Shown here one piece after another: positions 1 through 11,663 of a DNA stretch of 64,000 nt. The notes under the pieces were generated by a model. That model was not told the origin of the DNA. It saw only the letters and a program-made list of their open reading frames with translations, and made no database searches. Numbering within the stretch: position 1 is the first letter of the stretch; every line of letters starts with the position of its first letter. A program made the position numbers and the translations under genes. The stretch lies in contig OY540809.1 of the NCBI GenBank assembly GCA_961205875.1, positions 16,566,267-16,630,266 of the forward strand, given 5' to 3'. The stretch comes from Sialis fuliginosa (lineage: Eukaryota; Arthropoda; Insecta; Megaloptera; Sialidae).

Positions 1-1050
1 AATTTTCGACAAAATTCAATCTCAGCTTTCTAGGTGACAGACATACATAAATGTTGATTCCATAAGTGTACTTATATATTTCTATACTTAATAATTGTGT
101 CCGATCTATACATTTATTTTTTATGTAAAAAATAACAAATTCTGATATATAGATTTTTTTGCGCCCCCTCCTAAGCCGGTTGTTAAAGACTCATAAAAAA
201 AACACAGCCGAGTGTCTATTAAACAGAGGGTGGGAGGGGGGAGTTTGCCACAGAATATATTAAATAAGTCGTTTAAATTAAATTCAGGGATCGTGTACGT
301 TTAACAATTTGATGTTTATGTTCTAGCGAAAATTATGTTAATGTTTCCGGCGTTTCACTTCACTCGGATGACAAAGCGACTAATCAACTTATGCAAATCT
401 AGAATGGGGGGTTAATTAATTCATTTTAAACATTAGGTCGTATTATAATTTCTAAACGCCTCGTATCCTAATTATGTCCTTTGTAATATTTATGTTGTTA
501 ATGTCCATTAAATTTTATTGTAATTTATTTGCATAAAATTGTTATTTCTCTATTTATAGATATCTGATAATTTTATATTTTAGCATCTAATTAATTTTAT
601 TGAGGGGCTAAGTTAAAAAGTATGGTATCAAAATATGCGCTTAGTTGAACCGATTTCAAAAATATATACATATTATACAATACTTTTACTAGCGAAAATA
701 CAATTTTGAAAAAAAAATTTATTATAAAGTACTGGCACCAGTCTTGGCCGCTTTAAAAGCAAGGTATAAAGTTTTTTGGTATTTATTAAATCTATTTAAT
801 TACCAAAGTGATGGACACTTGCTAATGATTACAAAAGTAATAAAATAAGAATGGTAAAATTTGTATCAACGTATTAATGCTATGATAATATAATAATTAA
901 TAAATATATTACACTAATAATTAATTTAAATATCCACCATCTTGACACCCATTGACCGATTGTCATCAAATTAAGCTGTTTTACAGTTGAGTGTCTTTGG
1001 TTTATGTTTCATTAATGGCAGTAATCAAATAGCAAGTGTGGTGCCAGTAT
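1..1050. other. AT-rich intergenic DNA, no gene seen
   Basis: No reading frame of useful length or recognisable protein is present. The part from about 600 to 1040 is a dispersed repeat: a diverged inverted relative, with the same words around 'gacaatcggtcaatgg' and 'ctgttttacagtt', lies near 25,300-25,560. The rest is unremarkable AT-rich sequence. Confidence 0.6.
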
Positions 1051-1872
1051 CTTAAGGTACAGTTAGACGGGCAACAATATTACAATATACAATAATATTA
1101 CTTTCGTACTGTAAGTCTGGAACAATTTTTTAACCCTAGTGAGGTTAAATTTTGAAAACGCGATACACGTAAATGATGTCCAATATACAGTAAAAATAAT
1201 TTATATATCTTTACACGGAAAAAAAATGTAATGAATGTTTTTTAAGAAGTAATCGAAACACATACATAAGTACTAGAATAAACTTTACGTTAAGAAATAA
1301 ACGTATCAAAAATAGTGAGATGTTATTCTGGACGTAAATTATAGTTTCCCGCCCGGGGGGCCGAGTTACATACAGTACTAAACTGTAAATAATCGCCAAT
1401 TTTTTATGAATTTTTCCTAAATTATTTTTCCGTGTAATTAAAAAAATAGGAAGCCTTACTTAAGAACAAGAAAAGGGGCTAAACCTTAAGAACCCTTACA
1501 ATGGTGAGATGATTGTAGAAAATTTCTAATGTCATCTTTGCGTAAATAAACAAAAATAAAATTTCGTATCACAATTTCATGCGTCTGTCACCTTAAATTG
1601 ATGATTTTACACTGTGATTTTCGGCATAATAATAAATAAAAACGCATAACAATACAAATTATTCCAATCGGCAATAAAAGTATTGCTCAGTCAATAAAAA
1701 TTACCATGGCTGGCTACACAGGAAAGTTATTAATATATTTTGAAGCCAGTAATTTTTAACAAATTTGTCAAAAATATCATTGCTGAGTGTGGTTACAAAG
1801 AGCAATATTTGTGTATCCATGGAAATTATAACATTGCTGGAAATATTATTGCTCGTCTAACTATACCTTTAG
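1051..1872. mobile_element. MITE with about 31-bp terminal inverted repeats
   Basis: The left end reads CTTAAGGTACAGTTAGAC and the right end, reversed, CTAAAGGTATAGTTAGAC. About 27 of the first 31 bases match. No transposase is encoded, so this is a non-autonomous DNA element of about 820 bp. A smaller element (1211-1437) is nested inside it. Superfamily not assigned, because I could not define a target-site duplication. Confidence 0.65.
1211..1437. mobile_element. Small nested MITE
   Basis: The ends are TTACACGGAAAAA and, inverted, TTACACGGAAAAATAAT, giving terminal inverted repeats of about 13 bp around roughly 200 bp without coding capacity. It sits inside the 1051-1872 element and is therefore younger than it. 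Confidence 0.5.
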
Positions 1873-2559
1873 TTTAAATTTACATGTTTTGTTTGTGTTT
1901 AATATATCTCACGTAGCATTAAAGTAATTATTTAAATATGACATAATTCATATATGTTTATTTATATGTACACCACACCACTATATAAAATTGAAAAGAC
2001 ATTGAATGCGCCGCGCGTGCTGATGGGTATATTCCTCGAGCAACTGAACGCATTAGCATTTTGTGAAATTAAAAACCCGAGTATCGCTGCGGCTCAACAA
2101 TAATGTATCACCTTACACACCTTCTCAACAGATCCCTTGAAAATAATCAAAGTAAGTGACGGGAAAGTAGATCCAGTCACTTGTTCAGCATGGCTGACTG
2201 CGATGTGACAGCCTTTGTCTATGCACAAAAGCCCAGGCAAGAAAGCAGTGCAGGAAAGCTTCGACAATACGAAAAGAGAATAATAATTATACACAAAATA
2301 TGGCCATGTGTTCTTAACCGGACTATATTTTTCTTACTTACTTTTGGCCATAGGAAAGAAATTTGACTATAGAAATGCCAATAAAACGACCAAAATTAAC
2401 GCAGGTTACACTCAGAAGCCAATATCCATATCTAGATCACCGCGGAAGCCACAAAACTTGAATAGAGATGCTCACTGAAAAAATATAATGTTTAAAAATA
2501 AAAATTAATTTTCAATCTTCTAATAGATCTCCATCAATAAAAAAAACTATGGTTATGAC

Positions 2560-2645
2560 TTTATTATCAGGGTCTCTTTTTACGCGGTAGATACGTTCTA
2601 CAACAAATCGCGTAAAAAAGACATTGCCGAAAATCGCGTGAAAAA
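2560..2645. mobile_element. Partial copy of the GGGTCTC...ACGCGG MITE family
   Basis: The words GGGTCTCTTTTTACGCGG and CGCGTAAAAAAG match one end of the TA-flanked elements at 22,658 and 27,147. Only one end is seen, so this copy is truncated. Confidence 0.5.
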
Positions 2646-2783
2646 AGTTTCATCATTTTGTTGTCTCTACTTGAGTAGGTGATTTTGAAAATTTTTGGCG
2701 TGCTGAAACCGAATCCGTTGCCTGAATTGCTTCATCACGTCAGGTTTTTAAAATAACTTAACTAAAACTTCCAAAATAACTAT

Positions 2784-3120
2784 TTTTTCAATGTTTAAGA
2801 ATTTATTATCAAGAAAGTAATTTTTTTTCTAAAGTTTTCGTTCACGATAAAAAATAGTACTATATCTTTTGTCATTAAAATGAACTTTAACTTTTTACTG
2901 TACGATTTTTTTTGTCGAGATATGCTAGTTTAAAAATATGATATTTTTATTAATAAGTGACGTAACAATATCTTTAAACTAGTATATTTGTTCAATGAAA
3001 AAAATCATACAGTAAAAATTAAAATTTCATTTTAAAGAGGAAAGATAGTACTATTTCCTATCGTAAACGAAAACTTTAGAAAAAAATTATCTACTTGATA
3101 ATAAATTCTTAAACATTGGC
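2784..3120. repeat. Palindromic (fold-back) repeat
   Basis: The left arm starts with 'caatgtttaagaatttatt' and the right arm ends with its reverse complement 'aataaattcttaaacattg'. Inside, the words around AAAACTTTAG, ATAGTACTAT and ATACTAGTTTAAA pair again, so the stretch could fold into one imperfect hairpin of about 160 bp per arm. Confidence 0.7.
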
Positions 3121-3179
3121 AAAATGTTCATTTTTAGCACTTTTAAATAATCAAGCAAAAGAATTTTAAAAATATATTA

Positions 3180-3420
3180 TTTGTTAAATGCGCGTTGTAA
3201 GAAGCCATACTGTAGAGGGTTGGTGGCGTAAGAAAGAGCGCCGGTGTGCTGATCACTTGGCAGTGCGACAATGGATCATCTGTTTACTGCAGAGATGATG
3301 TACGCCAGCATTTAATCTGGGGGAGAGCGCTCTCTAGCTCTCACTGTATTGTACTACCTACACTGGCGCGTACAAATAAATACTATATTTACTGTTACGC
3401 TACATCCTATGGTTATATTC
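3180..3420. other. Unique GC-richer stretch, function unknown
   Basis: This 240-bp stretch is less AT-rich than its surroundings and is not obviously part of a repeat. It carries a 66-codon open frame with no recognisable protein features and no sign of an RNA gene fold that I can identify. It ends in a run of ten C. Left as unexplained sequence. Confidence 0.3.
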
Positions 3421-3679
3421 CCCCCCCCCTCCTAAAAAAATCTTAATCTTTTTTTATAAAACTTGAAAATATACTTAGTTGCTTCATCACGATAGAGGAC
3501 AATAATATTGATTTAAAAAAAATGATTTTACACTTTGAAATCTTTATTTTCCAAGTGCATATTTAAATTTCTTACAGAATCATGTCATGATAAAACCAAT
3601 ATAAAAAATTTAAATCGTCCTCAATGTTTTTTTAAGTGAAGGTTCTTGAACGGTCAAACCTGGATTTATATTTTTGCCT

Positions 3680-4838
3680 CCTATACTACCGTGCTTAGGT
3701 ACAAGGCAATTAACTTCTTTTACTACTTTTTGGTAATTTTGATGCTATTAGGTTTTTCAATAAAATTCTAAACAATCCAAATATTAACATACCCAAAACG
3801 TACACCTCATGTGTTATACCCAACAACCTAATCCTAGACAACCCTGCCGTACTGTATGTTGAACCCTGCCCTGACAGGCACAGAGGCAACCTCCATTCCG
3901 TCTTTGTGTCCCCGTTTCTATATGTTGTACGTGTAGGCGTTTTCTCACATCAAGATGAAGAATGAACATTTAAAGAAAATTAGATGGCGACTTTGTAAAA
4001 AAGAATGCCAAGAAATTTAAAAAAAAAAAAAGGTTTTTCAGACGATTTCTACATATTACTCATAAAATTAATCATTAAGAATGTTATTACAATAGAATAT
4101 TGATTTTTTTAAGTTTATCGAATATATCAAATTAGTTACTTTTCCTTAATATATAAGCAGTGAAATCATTTTTCTACATTAAAAAGCAATAACTATACTG
4201 CTTTCATCCACTGAAAAATATATGTACAATATTCACAATCATTCCAAGTTCTTATAATTTTGAAAAGACAGTTTTCAAAAATTATCTACATCAAATAAAT
4301 AATACAGTAAATTGAGTAAATTGTTTTTTTTTCATTGTAATTATTCTTCAATCCTTTTATAATTATTAAATGTCATAAAAATTTATTTTTCGTTATGTGT
4401 TCAATAAAGATCAATAAATGTTAATTACTATATAAGATTTTGTAATTCGACGATATTCATTAGACAAAGATTATTGTATTACTAACTTTTATTTTAATCT
4501 CAATAAAATACATTGAAATAAAACTGAATTTTTATTCTGCATTACTGCGTTTTACCTCTGACAAAAAAAAACTATTTAAATAAATAATACGGTGGAAAAA
4601 GCAGTAAACCACATCTTACTGCTACAGTAAGTCACTCAATTTAGGTATTTTGATGAATTGTAAACTAAAATTATACTCAAATGACTTATAATGAAGTCAT
4701 GTAACTTATCATTGATCGCTAAATAAATTTATGAAAAAAAAATTATTAATTCAGTTTAAAAAAAATCAAAAACTTCAGTTTTCTTCGTTTTTATTTTTTA
4801 CACCTTGCTGTCCTTATCTAAGCACGGCAGTATAGGCC
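3680..4838. mobile_element. About 1.16-kb non-autonomous DNA element
   Basis: The left end reads CCTATACTACCGTGCTTAGG and the right end, inverted, CCTATACTGCCGTGCTTAGA. The interior is AT-rich and non-coding. A second copy of the interior and right end lies at 13,835-14,460 in an intron of the dipeptidase-like gene, which confirms that it is a mobile family. Confidence 0.7.
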
Positions 4839-5039
4839 CAGTAATATTTCCACTTTCAATAAAAAATGGCATTTGTATATTATTTGCATACTTATCATTT
4901 ATTGAGTAAAAATAGTAGTATGCTACAAAAAGTAAATTATTATTAATATATCGTTGAAAATGTGCCGCTCCAGAAATATGTCGACCTAGACCCAATGTTT
5001 TTGGAAAATCGGATTTAAAATCTAGATTTATTTGAATTT

Positions 5040-5330
5040 AATAACTGCCCTCAAACTATAAATATCTGCCACGTCAATGTTAGCTGCTTTCGCTTGTGCT
5101 TTTATGTTTAAGTTCTGTGTCCCCGGCTGGCGAATATCATGATTGCTTATGGCCTTTGACCCCGCGCCAAGTGGGGGTGTAGCATGCTTGATTAAAACGC
5201 ACTAGACGTCTGTGTGGTCGCACGATTTAACAGCAACCCCCTCATCCCCTGGTGTTATTGTTTTTAATCGAACAAAGCTAAATCAATATTCAATCTTTAG
5301 AAATCCTTGGTACAAAGGGGACATGTGCTC
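5040..5330. promoter_or_regulatory. Unique GC-richer island with a DR1-like site
   Basis: An island of non-repetitive sequence in AT-rich DNA. At 5149-5163 the minus strand reads GGGTCAAAGGCCA, close to a DR1 nuclear-receptor site (AGGTCA, one base, AGGTCA), the type bound by HNF4 or USP/RXR. No gene lies within 5 kb. A distal regulatory role is inference only. Confidence 0.25.
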
Positions 5331-5648
5331 TGCGCTTGTATTCTATTGTATTTGGAATAATAATTTTGTTGTAGTGTAAAGATTAAAAATGAATTGGTTT
5401 AGGTTCGGTCGTACCGCTTTTTATATTTAAAATAGAGGTCTCTTTACTTTGTTTAGGTAGGTGCGTGTATAAAGTATTATAGATTTATGGTTTAAGATGT
5501 TGTCATGCAAAATTAAATTTGATACCAGAAAAACAACACAACTTTTAAAAAAAAACTTCAATTGGAAAAAATATTGTTTTTTTTTTTGGCTGCTTAATAG
5601 ATTTTTTTTATAAATTAGTTTCGAAGTTATCAATGTGAAAATTAATTG

Positions 5649-5853
5649 ATTATAAATTATAAATGCGAAAGTAACTGTCTGTCTGTCTGTTTGTTACCTT
5701 TTCACAGCTAAACCGCTGAGCAAATCTTGATGCAATCTGGTAGAGAGATAGCTTGCATCCTGAAGAAGGGGATAGGTTACTTTATATTCTGAAAATTTTA
5801 TTAGATAAAAAAATATAAATTCCGCATGGACGAAGTCGCGGGTAACAACTAGT
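5649..5853. mobile_element. Short Lepidoptera-type Helitron-like element
   Basis: The element starts with ATTATAAATGCGAAAGTAAC followed by repeated CTGT, and has the internal words CTAAACCGCTGA and ATAGCTTG. It ends with the short hairpin GGACGAAGTCGCGGG and CTAGT. This layout is characteristic of small non-autonomous Helitrons spread through lepidopteran genomes and supports assigning the window to Lepidoptera. Related ends lie near 6405-6436 and 23,460-23,500, and a copy with an insertion at 46,291-46,819. Confidence 0.75.
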
Positions 5854-6404
5854 ATGTATATAATTTGTATTATACAGTAATCCCTTGATTAATGTGGTTA
5901 ATTGGTTCTATGAAAATAGCCTGCATAAACCGTTAAATATTGAACAAAATAATGTAGTATATAATTGTGCAGAATTAAAAGATCTAAAATAAAGTCCGCA
6001 ACACAATATATCTAAGTTTTACATTTAAGCCACAATGACTGCTTTTATGTTACAAAGAAAATTTAAAATGTTTTGGTTCTGTTTACGTGGACTGCAAAAC
6101 ATTAATCCTTATCAAAATAAATGATTTCATTGTCATAAGATATAATTTTCCCTTTACATCATCCAATTTGGTCTTTTAGTTTAGGAAATAACTTTAAATA
6201 ATTTATATACGATAAAATATTAATAACGCGCGTGTGCTCGGCCGGTATCGGACGTTGTTTTTTGATCGCCAATTGTTTATTTTCATTTCAATAATTAACT
6301 TTTAAATTTAAAAAAACAAAAATTCATTGTACTTTTTGTTCTGATTCGTTTTTGTTAGGCAATTAATACAACTATATTTTTCAAAAATCCTAAACAATAA
6401 TTCT

Positions 6405-6436
6405 GTAGCCTACGCGAGCGAAGTCGCGGGCACAAC
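6405..6436 (+). mobile_element. Helitron-like 3' end fragment
   Basis: The words GCGAGCGAAGTCGCGGGC and ACAACTA repeat the 3' hairpin end of the element at 5649-5853. The last bases are ACAACTATG rather than CTAGT, so the end is degenerate. Confidence 0.5.
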
Positions 6437-6559
6437 TATGTTATATATATGTATATATAGGTAGAGTTTAAAGCAAAAGGGCAATTCAAGAATAAAATAT
6501 TCGGCGTAGCTGAGCGCTGTTTAAAACAGCACCGTAGAGGAATATTTGTATTATTAGCG

Positions 6560-6720
6560 AACATATATCCCAATCTAGCTAAAGCATACCGGCGGGCGGG
6601 CTGTTGGTGCGTTATTTAATGTCGCCCTCTCTCTCGCGCGTGACAGATCGCGGCATTCATCTTTGTTTCGCAAACGCGAAGAACGCGCCGCAGAGTTTAT
6701 CCTATTTAATATGCTCAAAG
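6560..6720. other. Unique GC-rich island
   Basis: A stretch with GGCGGGCGGGC, a CT-rich run and several CG-containing words such as TCTCGCGCG and AACGCGCCGC, in strong contrast to the AT-rich flanks. No coding frame was recognised. It could be an old CpG-containing regulatory element; nothing in the sequence decides this. Confidence 0.25.
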
Positions 6721-6869
6721 TAAAAATGTGTGTAATGCCATTAGACATATGTGAATTTATACACGTCGGGAATAAAGTATTGTTGCGTCCGTTGCAGCGA
6801 CACTACAACAAAGGTGCTACAGTTGCCTAACAATGAAAAAAACGATCATTTTAATGAAAAAACTATTTT

Positions 6870-7480
6870 ATTCTTCGACATAATCTCTATCTAGAGGAAC
6901 GCACTTGTTCCAACGGTCTTCTAACATTTCGATACCGGTCTTATAGTGGTTCACGTCAAATCTCTCAAAATAGGCATTTGTTTCCAACTCGATCTCTTTA
7001 TTAGAGTCCGGGAAAAAATTTCAGTTCTGAAGTGATCAAATCAGATCTTGATAGATATGCATTTTGAGACATCATATTTTTTCACTGGTTTTTGATCCGT
7101 GGAGACCTGCAAAGATTTCTAAAGATCGTTGAAGATCGTGATAGAGATTAAAACGTTGAAAGTTCATGAATTTTCAACGTTACAACGATCTTCAGAGATC
7201 TTTGTAAATCGTTGTAGATCTTTATAGATCATTGTAGATCTTTGTAGATCGTTATAGATCTTTGCAGGTCTCCACAGATCAAAAACCAGTGAAAAAATAT
7301 GATGTCTCAAAATGCAGATCTATCACGATCTGATTTAATCACTTCAGATTTGAATTTTTTTCCCGGAAGTAAAATCTTGTGCCAGAGAGCCACATTTTCA
7401 ATTTTAGAAGAAGGTATTAGTCGCTGGGGTTCAGGTCAGGAAAGTACAAAGTTGTTTACGTACCATAGTAAAAAAAAAAG
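6870..7480 (-). pseudogene. Mariner transposase C-terminal fragment split by a MITE
   Basis: On the minus strand, 7368 to about 7450 reads a mariner-type stretch with the DLNPSD motif, which carries part of the catalytic triad, followed in other frames by KMWLSGTRF. After the intervening MITE (7007-7367) the frame resumes toward 6870 with ELETNAYFERF, YKTGIEMLEDRWNKCV and a stop after YVEE, the usual mariner C-terminus. Frameshifts and the insertion make it dead. The N-terminal two thirds are missing. Confidence 0.75.
7007..7367. mobile_element. Palindromic MITE with internal GATC minisatellite
   Basis: The arms begin TCCGGGAAAAAA and end TTTTTTTCCCGGA and pair over about 105 bp, including AAGTGATCAAATCAGATC and TTTTTCACTGGTTTTTGATC. 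The loop (about 7110-7275) is made of short degenerate repeats of the type GATCTTTGTAGATCGTT. It interrupts the mariner fragment above and therefore inserted after it. Confidence 0.8.
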
Positions 7481-8324
7481 AATTACATTTTTCATCATTG
7501 TAATGTCATTAACTTACATCAGAAAAATCATTATTTAAAAACTTAAATAGAGAAAAAAGCATTAAAAAAAATTCATCTTTAAAAATTTTTATCGCATAAA
7601 CGGCTCATTTTACGAAATTATGTCTATAAGAACTTTTGATCAGCATCACATTAAAAATTTAATGATTTTCACCGAAAGCCATTTCTCATAAGAAATGTGC
7701 GGGGTCCTTTTTTGGATATAGGTACGAGTATATGGCAAACTATATATTACTCACTTAACTTTTAGAGGTTAGAAAACACTTATATATCTTGAGTGGGTGG
7801 GGGTATGAATTCATATTGATTATACTATACTTTTTTTCATTTCGTCACTTTTTTCAACACCAAGTTAAAAATATATCAACTATTAATGACAAAGTCATAA
7901 TGGAATATTGTAAAATATTTGGTGCCACTGTTTTATCATCGCATAAACGCTGCGCGCACGAGGCAACAACAAACCATACTTTGTTCCACAAATATGTTAT
8001 CTGATGAAGTAAAAAATAAACGATGTATTTTTTACTAAAATTGTATGTCTCTATTTATGTACGGGCTTTTTAAAAAATGCTCTCCAGAGGTATTTATGAA
8101 TAATTCTGTGTTTGGATTTTCCACGAAGAAATCTCTGAAAAATGTTTATGATATAAATATCAGCAGGCCTGGATACAACCGGTGGGCCGACCAAAATATA
8201 AAATATATTTTTTAAATATCGCAAATTATTACCTAAAACATATTTACGTTCTTTAAAAAAAAGTGCACTATATAATATTTTTTTGCTATAGACTTAACCA
8301 TAAGTACTGACTTCATAATACCCA

Positions 8325-8341
8325 TTTGGGGGGGGGGGGGG
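8325..8341. repeat. Poly-G run
   Basis: A run of about 12 G. Such runs are often length-variable and assembly-prone. Confidence 0.9.
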
Positions 8342-9212
8342 AATCCAGGGTAGAACTGGACACGGGCCGTCTATTAAATAAATATCATGTGATTTAAATG
8401 AAATATTACATGAAAAATAGTTCAAGATATTGCTTATGTTTCTTATTTTCTCATCTTTATGTTGATATTTCTATGAAAATTTGAAATTTTAGCTATGAAA
8501 TTCGAATAAAAAATAAAATTAAATAAAATCTTAAAAGTTGATGAATTCGATACGGAATACTAAAAATAGTAAATGCTTGAATCCAGTGTCCTGAATAGAT
8601 TTAAAAAATACACAGTTACAGCCCTTCAGTAATACATATACGAATATATATAAATATAGGTATAATAAAATATTAAAACCGAAATAATAAACATTTTAAT
8701 CACAAACTCATAAAATTAATACGAAAATAATGACGCAACGAAATTGTAACAAATCACATTGAAAATACAGTGTGTGTGTGTGTATGCGAGTGTATGTGTA
8801 TGTATGTGTATCATATGATACATTTTCCGCTATGATCTTTTATGCTCATATATAATTTCGCAGTCTGTAATAGCTGCGATTATTAAAGCAGTCATATTGA
8901 TTACAGTTTCAATGGAGCGCAATTAAAATTTAAAATACGCAGAACTGCATTCACGAATTAGTAAATAATGGTCGTGTAACGGATATCACAAATCAAAATA
9001 AAACACGCGCCCGTCGAAAGTAATCAATTACTGTTTTAATAAACCTATTGATTTTCTTAGCGCGGGCGGACAATATGTAGGTATATCTCTCGATTCAATT
9101 TCTAAAACTTCAAACGTTCGTATGTAATTGAAGTCGTACTGGGCTTTTGAGTGTAAGCCATGTTGTTTAAGTCGTTGTTTTGTCATACATTATATTGAAA
9201 AATATATGTCAT

Positions 9213-9660
9213 TGGAACCACGGGACTTTCTTATACGTATTACTGATAGTGAACACTACACGTGATTTTTATTTTATTTGAAACATGATAAACATATAAA
9301 AGATAAAACATAAAGTATAGATAATATTATTCTCTATATTATGTATCAAATGAATTTTTTGAATGTTTTAACCGAAAACGATGTTTACTCTTGTCAATTT
9401 TTGAATTAATTTTGAAGTAAAAAAAAATGTTTTAGATAAAAAATGTTAAGAATGTTATTATCTATAATTTATTCCCCATACATTTATGATTTAATCAGTA
9501 ATAATTTTTTTTAAATAATTATTTAGAATCACCCACACTGTTCACTCTCAGTATTACGTATAAACAAGTCCCATGGTATTTAACTTATGGCAAACACGTA
9601 CACTATTCAATTTCTGTAATACGTATAAGAAAGTCTCATGACACTCATGGCAGATATTTC
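9213..9660. repeat. Inverted-repeat (MITE-like) element
   Basis: The word ACTTTCTTATACGTATTAC at the left recurs inverted twice on the right (near 9540-9575 as CAGTATTACGTATAAACAAGTCCC-type sequence and near 9604-9640). Both ends also carry the CACTATC/GATAGTG words. The interior is AT-rich and non-coding. Boundaries are approximate. Confidence 0.55.
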
Positions 9661-10078
9661 TTCTCTGTTATGAACCATTTGAAATATATTTTAAAAAGTC
9701 TTTTTTTTAATGAATAGAACATAAATTATAGATAATAATATTAGCTACAATTTTTAACTTGGACATTTTTCTCTAATTCGCACTAAGTAATTCAAAAATC
9801 GACCTAAGTAAACATCCATATCTGGTTGAATGGTCGTTTTCAAAAATAGGAGGTTTTCTTCCCAGAGACAAATTAATCTTAAATATAAAATTTCACCCTT
9901 CTACAATTTGTCGTATTTGAGTTACAGCGTCTATACAGACAGACACACAGACATCATGGCGAAAATAATCAGAATAGAATCAGGGAAGGTCAAAATCAAA
10001 GTGCATAACTTCATCAAAATCCGAATTTCAAATGATATTTAAATAATAATTACAACATTAAAAAAATCCTTTATTAAT

Positions 10079-10167
10079 ATAATTATTACAACAAAAAATT
10101 TATAAATAAGTACCAACTCTTGCTTTAAGACGATTGAAAATAAAATGCACATTTATAATTTAATTTC
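10079..10167 (-). repeat. Left arm of 89-bp inverted repeat around the H15 gene
   Basis: This segment is the reverse complement of 11,664-11,752, which lies just after the stop codon of the H15/protamine-like gene. I count one mismatch within the first 87 bp. Similarity stops abruptly on both sides. The left arm is therefore an antisense copy of the gene's 3' untranslated region placed about 790 bp upstream of its start codon. Confidence 0.9.
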
Positions 10168-10956
10168 TAAAATATTTCTTGTACTGTTATAAGAAATATA
10201 AATGAAATATTACAAAAAAATTCATTATCTATCAAATAAGTCCTGTTCAGTTTTGCTCTAGCTCACATCGTTTTCGCTGCATCGATGATTTAAACATAAG
10301 CGGCGGTCAAGTTTTTTTGTTTTTATTTTTTTTGTGTATTTCCCGGGGGCCCACATCTTTGCAAATTTAATATTTTATTAAGGAGATCATTAGCCATCGA
10401 TCGGCGCTAAAACTATTCAGCCGAATATTTATTTCATTTGAATGTCTAATTTGATTGGACTACAAGTCTTATCAAAATTAGTGAGATAATACTCGCAACA
10501 TTCACTTTTTAGACGATAAAAGTTACAAAATTTCGAATATTTCCAAAACCCCTATTCCGATTAACACCAAAATCACTAGGTCTGGAGTACTCACTGAGAT
10601 AAACATTCTCCCCAAAAATAATTCAGAGCGGTACATTGTTACAGTAATTATCGTGAACGAAAGAAAAAACACACGCACAGCCGCCATTCAGAAATTAACT
10701 TTTCTTTACGTTTTGAAGTTAGTACAATCAAAATCTGTCATTATCTCGGACACAATTTTTCGACGGCATTACAATACTTCCATTTCCTTCGGAACATGGA
10801 AGTAATATGTAATTTAAAAATATATCAACAGGCTTGTGGTTGCTATCAAGTTATTTATAAAAAAAATTGAACACAATCGTTTTCACAAAAATGTGTTTTA
10901 AATTTTTGTAAGTCATTAAGATGTTTCTAAATCCATTGTGTGTATAAAAAAGAAAA

Positions 10957-11649
10957 ATGTCAAATAAAAGTGGAAAACCTTCACCTCAATTATTGTCGAC
11001 AGTGATTCGAACGTTAGAAAATCTACATGAGGTTAATGGGTCACATGTTCGTGGAATCACTTCATGGATCCGCGATAATACGGATTTAAAGCCTGGCACG
11101 ACCCTTACTACACAAATCAAGAGGGCACTAAGACATGGCGAAATAAACGGGATTATCGAAAAGAACGCTAACCGGTATCGTTTAAAAACTGCTTCTATAC
11201 TTCCACCCAATTCTAATGAACAAAAAAACATAACACCTGAAAACAAAGATTTAATAAAAACTACAAATCCTAAAAATCGGGCTGATGATGATGAACCCGA
11301 AGATCGCAGAAGACGTGGTCGGCGCCGTAGCAGAAGCCGCGGCAGAAGGCGTAGAAGCCGCGGAAGAAGGCGTAGAAGGAGAGGGCGTAGAGGACGCCGT
11401 GGTCGTCGTAACGATGATTCTACTACAGAGGAAGATTGTGATGATAGTAGAAAAAATAGTGAATTGCAGCTTAACGTTCCTAACGATAAACCTTCCGTCA
11501 GAAATAGATCCCCATTTACAGATGATATCGATCAAGATACCGAACATTTCGACCCGTCTAAAGAACCTATGTGCACTTGTCACCGTAATAACCCAGGTTT
11601 CAGTAGCATGTCATCATCGCAAGGGAATCCAGGCCCAAGTTATATATGA
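10957..11649 (+). CDS. H15-domain, arginine-rich protamine-like protein
   Basis: An intronless 230-residue frame with three parts. Residues about 7-77 look like a linker-histone H15 winged helix (PQLLSTVIRTLENL... VRGITSWI... QIKRALRHGEINGII... NRYRLKT). Residues 117-151 are an extreme basic tract with 26 Arg in 35 residues, mixed only with Gly and Ser (RRRSRSRGRRRR type). The tail is acidic and Ser-rich with a CTC pair near residue 208. Linker histone plus Arg tract is the design of protamine-like sperm chromatin proteins, so DNA packaging in spermatids is the likely role; this is inference. The first ATG of the frame is used. It is flanked by an almost identical 89-bp inverted repeat (10,079 and 11,664), which is unusual. 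Lack of introns would fit a retrogene. An ordinary variant H1 is the main alternative. Confidence 0.8.
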   Translation: MSNKSGKPSPQLLSTVIRTLENLHEVNGSHVRGITSWIRDNTDLKPGTTLTTQIKRALRHGEINGIIEKNANRYRLKTASILPPNSNEQKNITPENKDLIKTTNPKNRADDDEPEDRRRRGRRRSRSRGRRRRSRGRRRRRRGRRGRRGRRNDDSTTEEDCDDSRKNSELQLNVPNDKPSVRNRSPFTDDIDQDTEHFDPSKEPMCTCHRNNPGFSSMSSSQGNPGPSYI

Positions 11650-11663
11650 CAAGAATCCTTTAT

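Noticed and set aside
10986-11583. Minus-strand frames of 86 and 110 codons across the H15 gene
   Set aside because: Antisense shadows; the Thr/Ser/Ala-rich part mirrors the Arg tract. No splice or family support.
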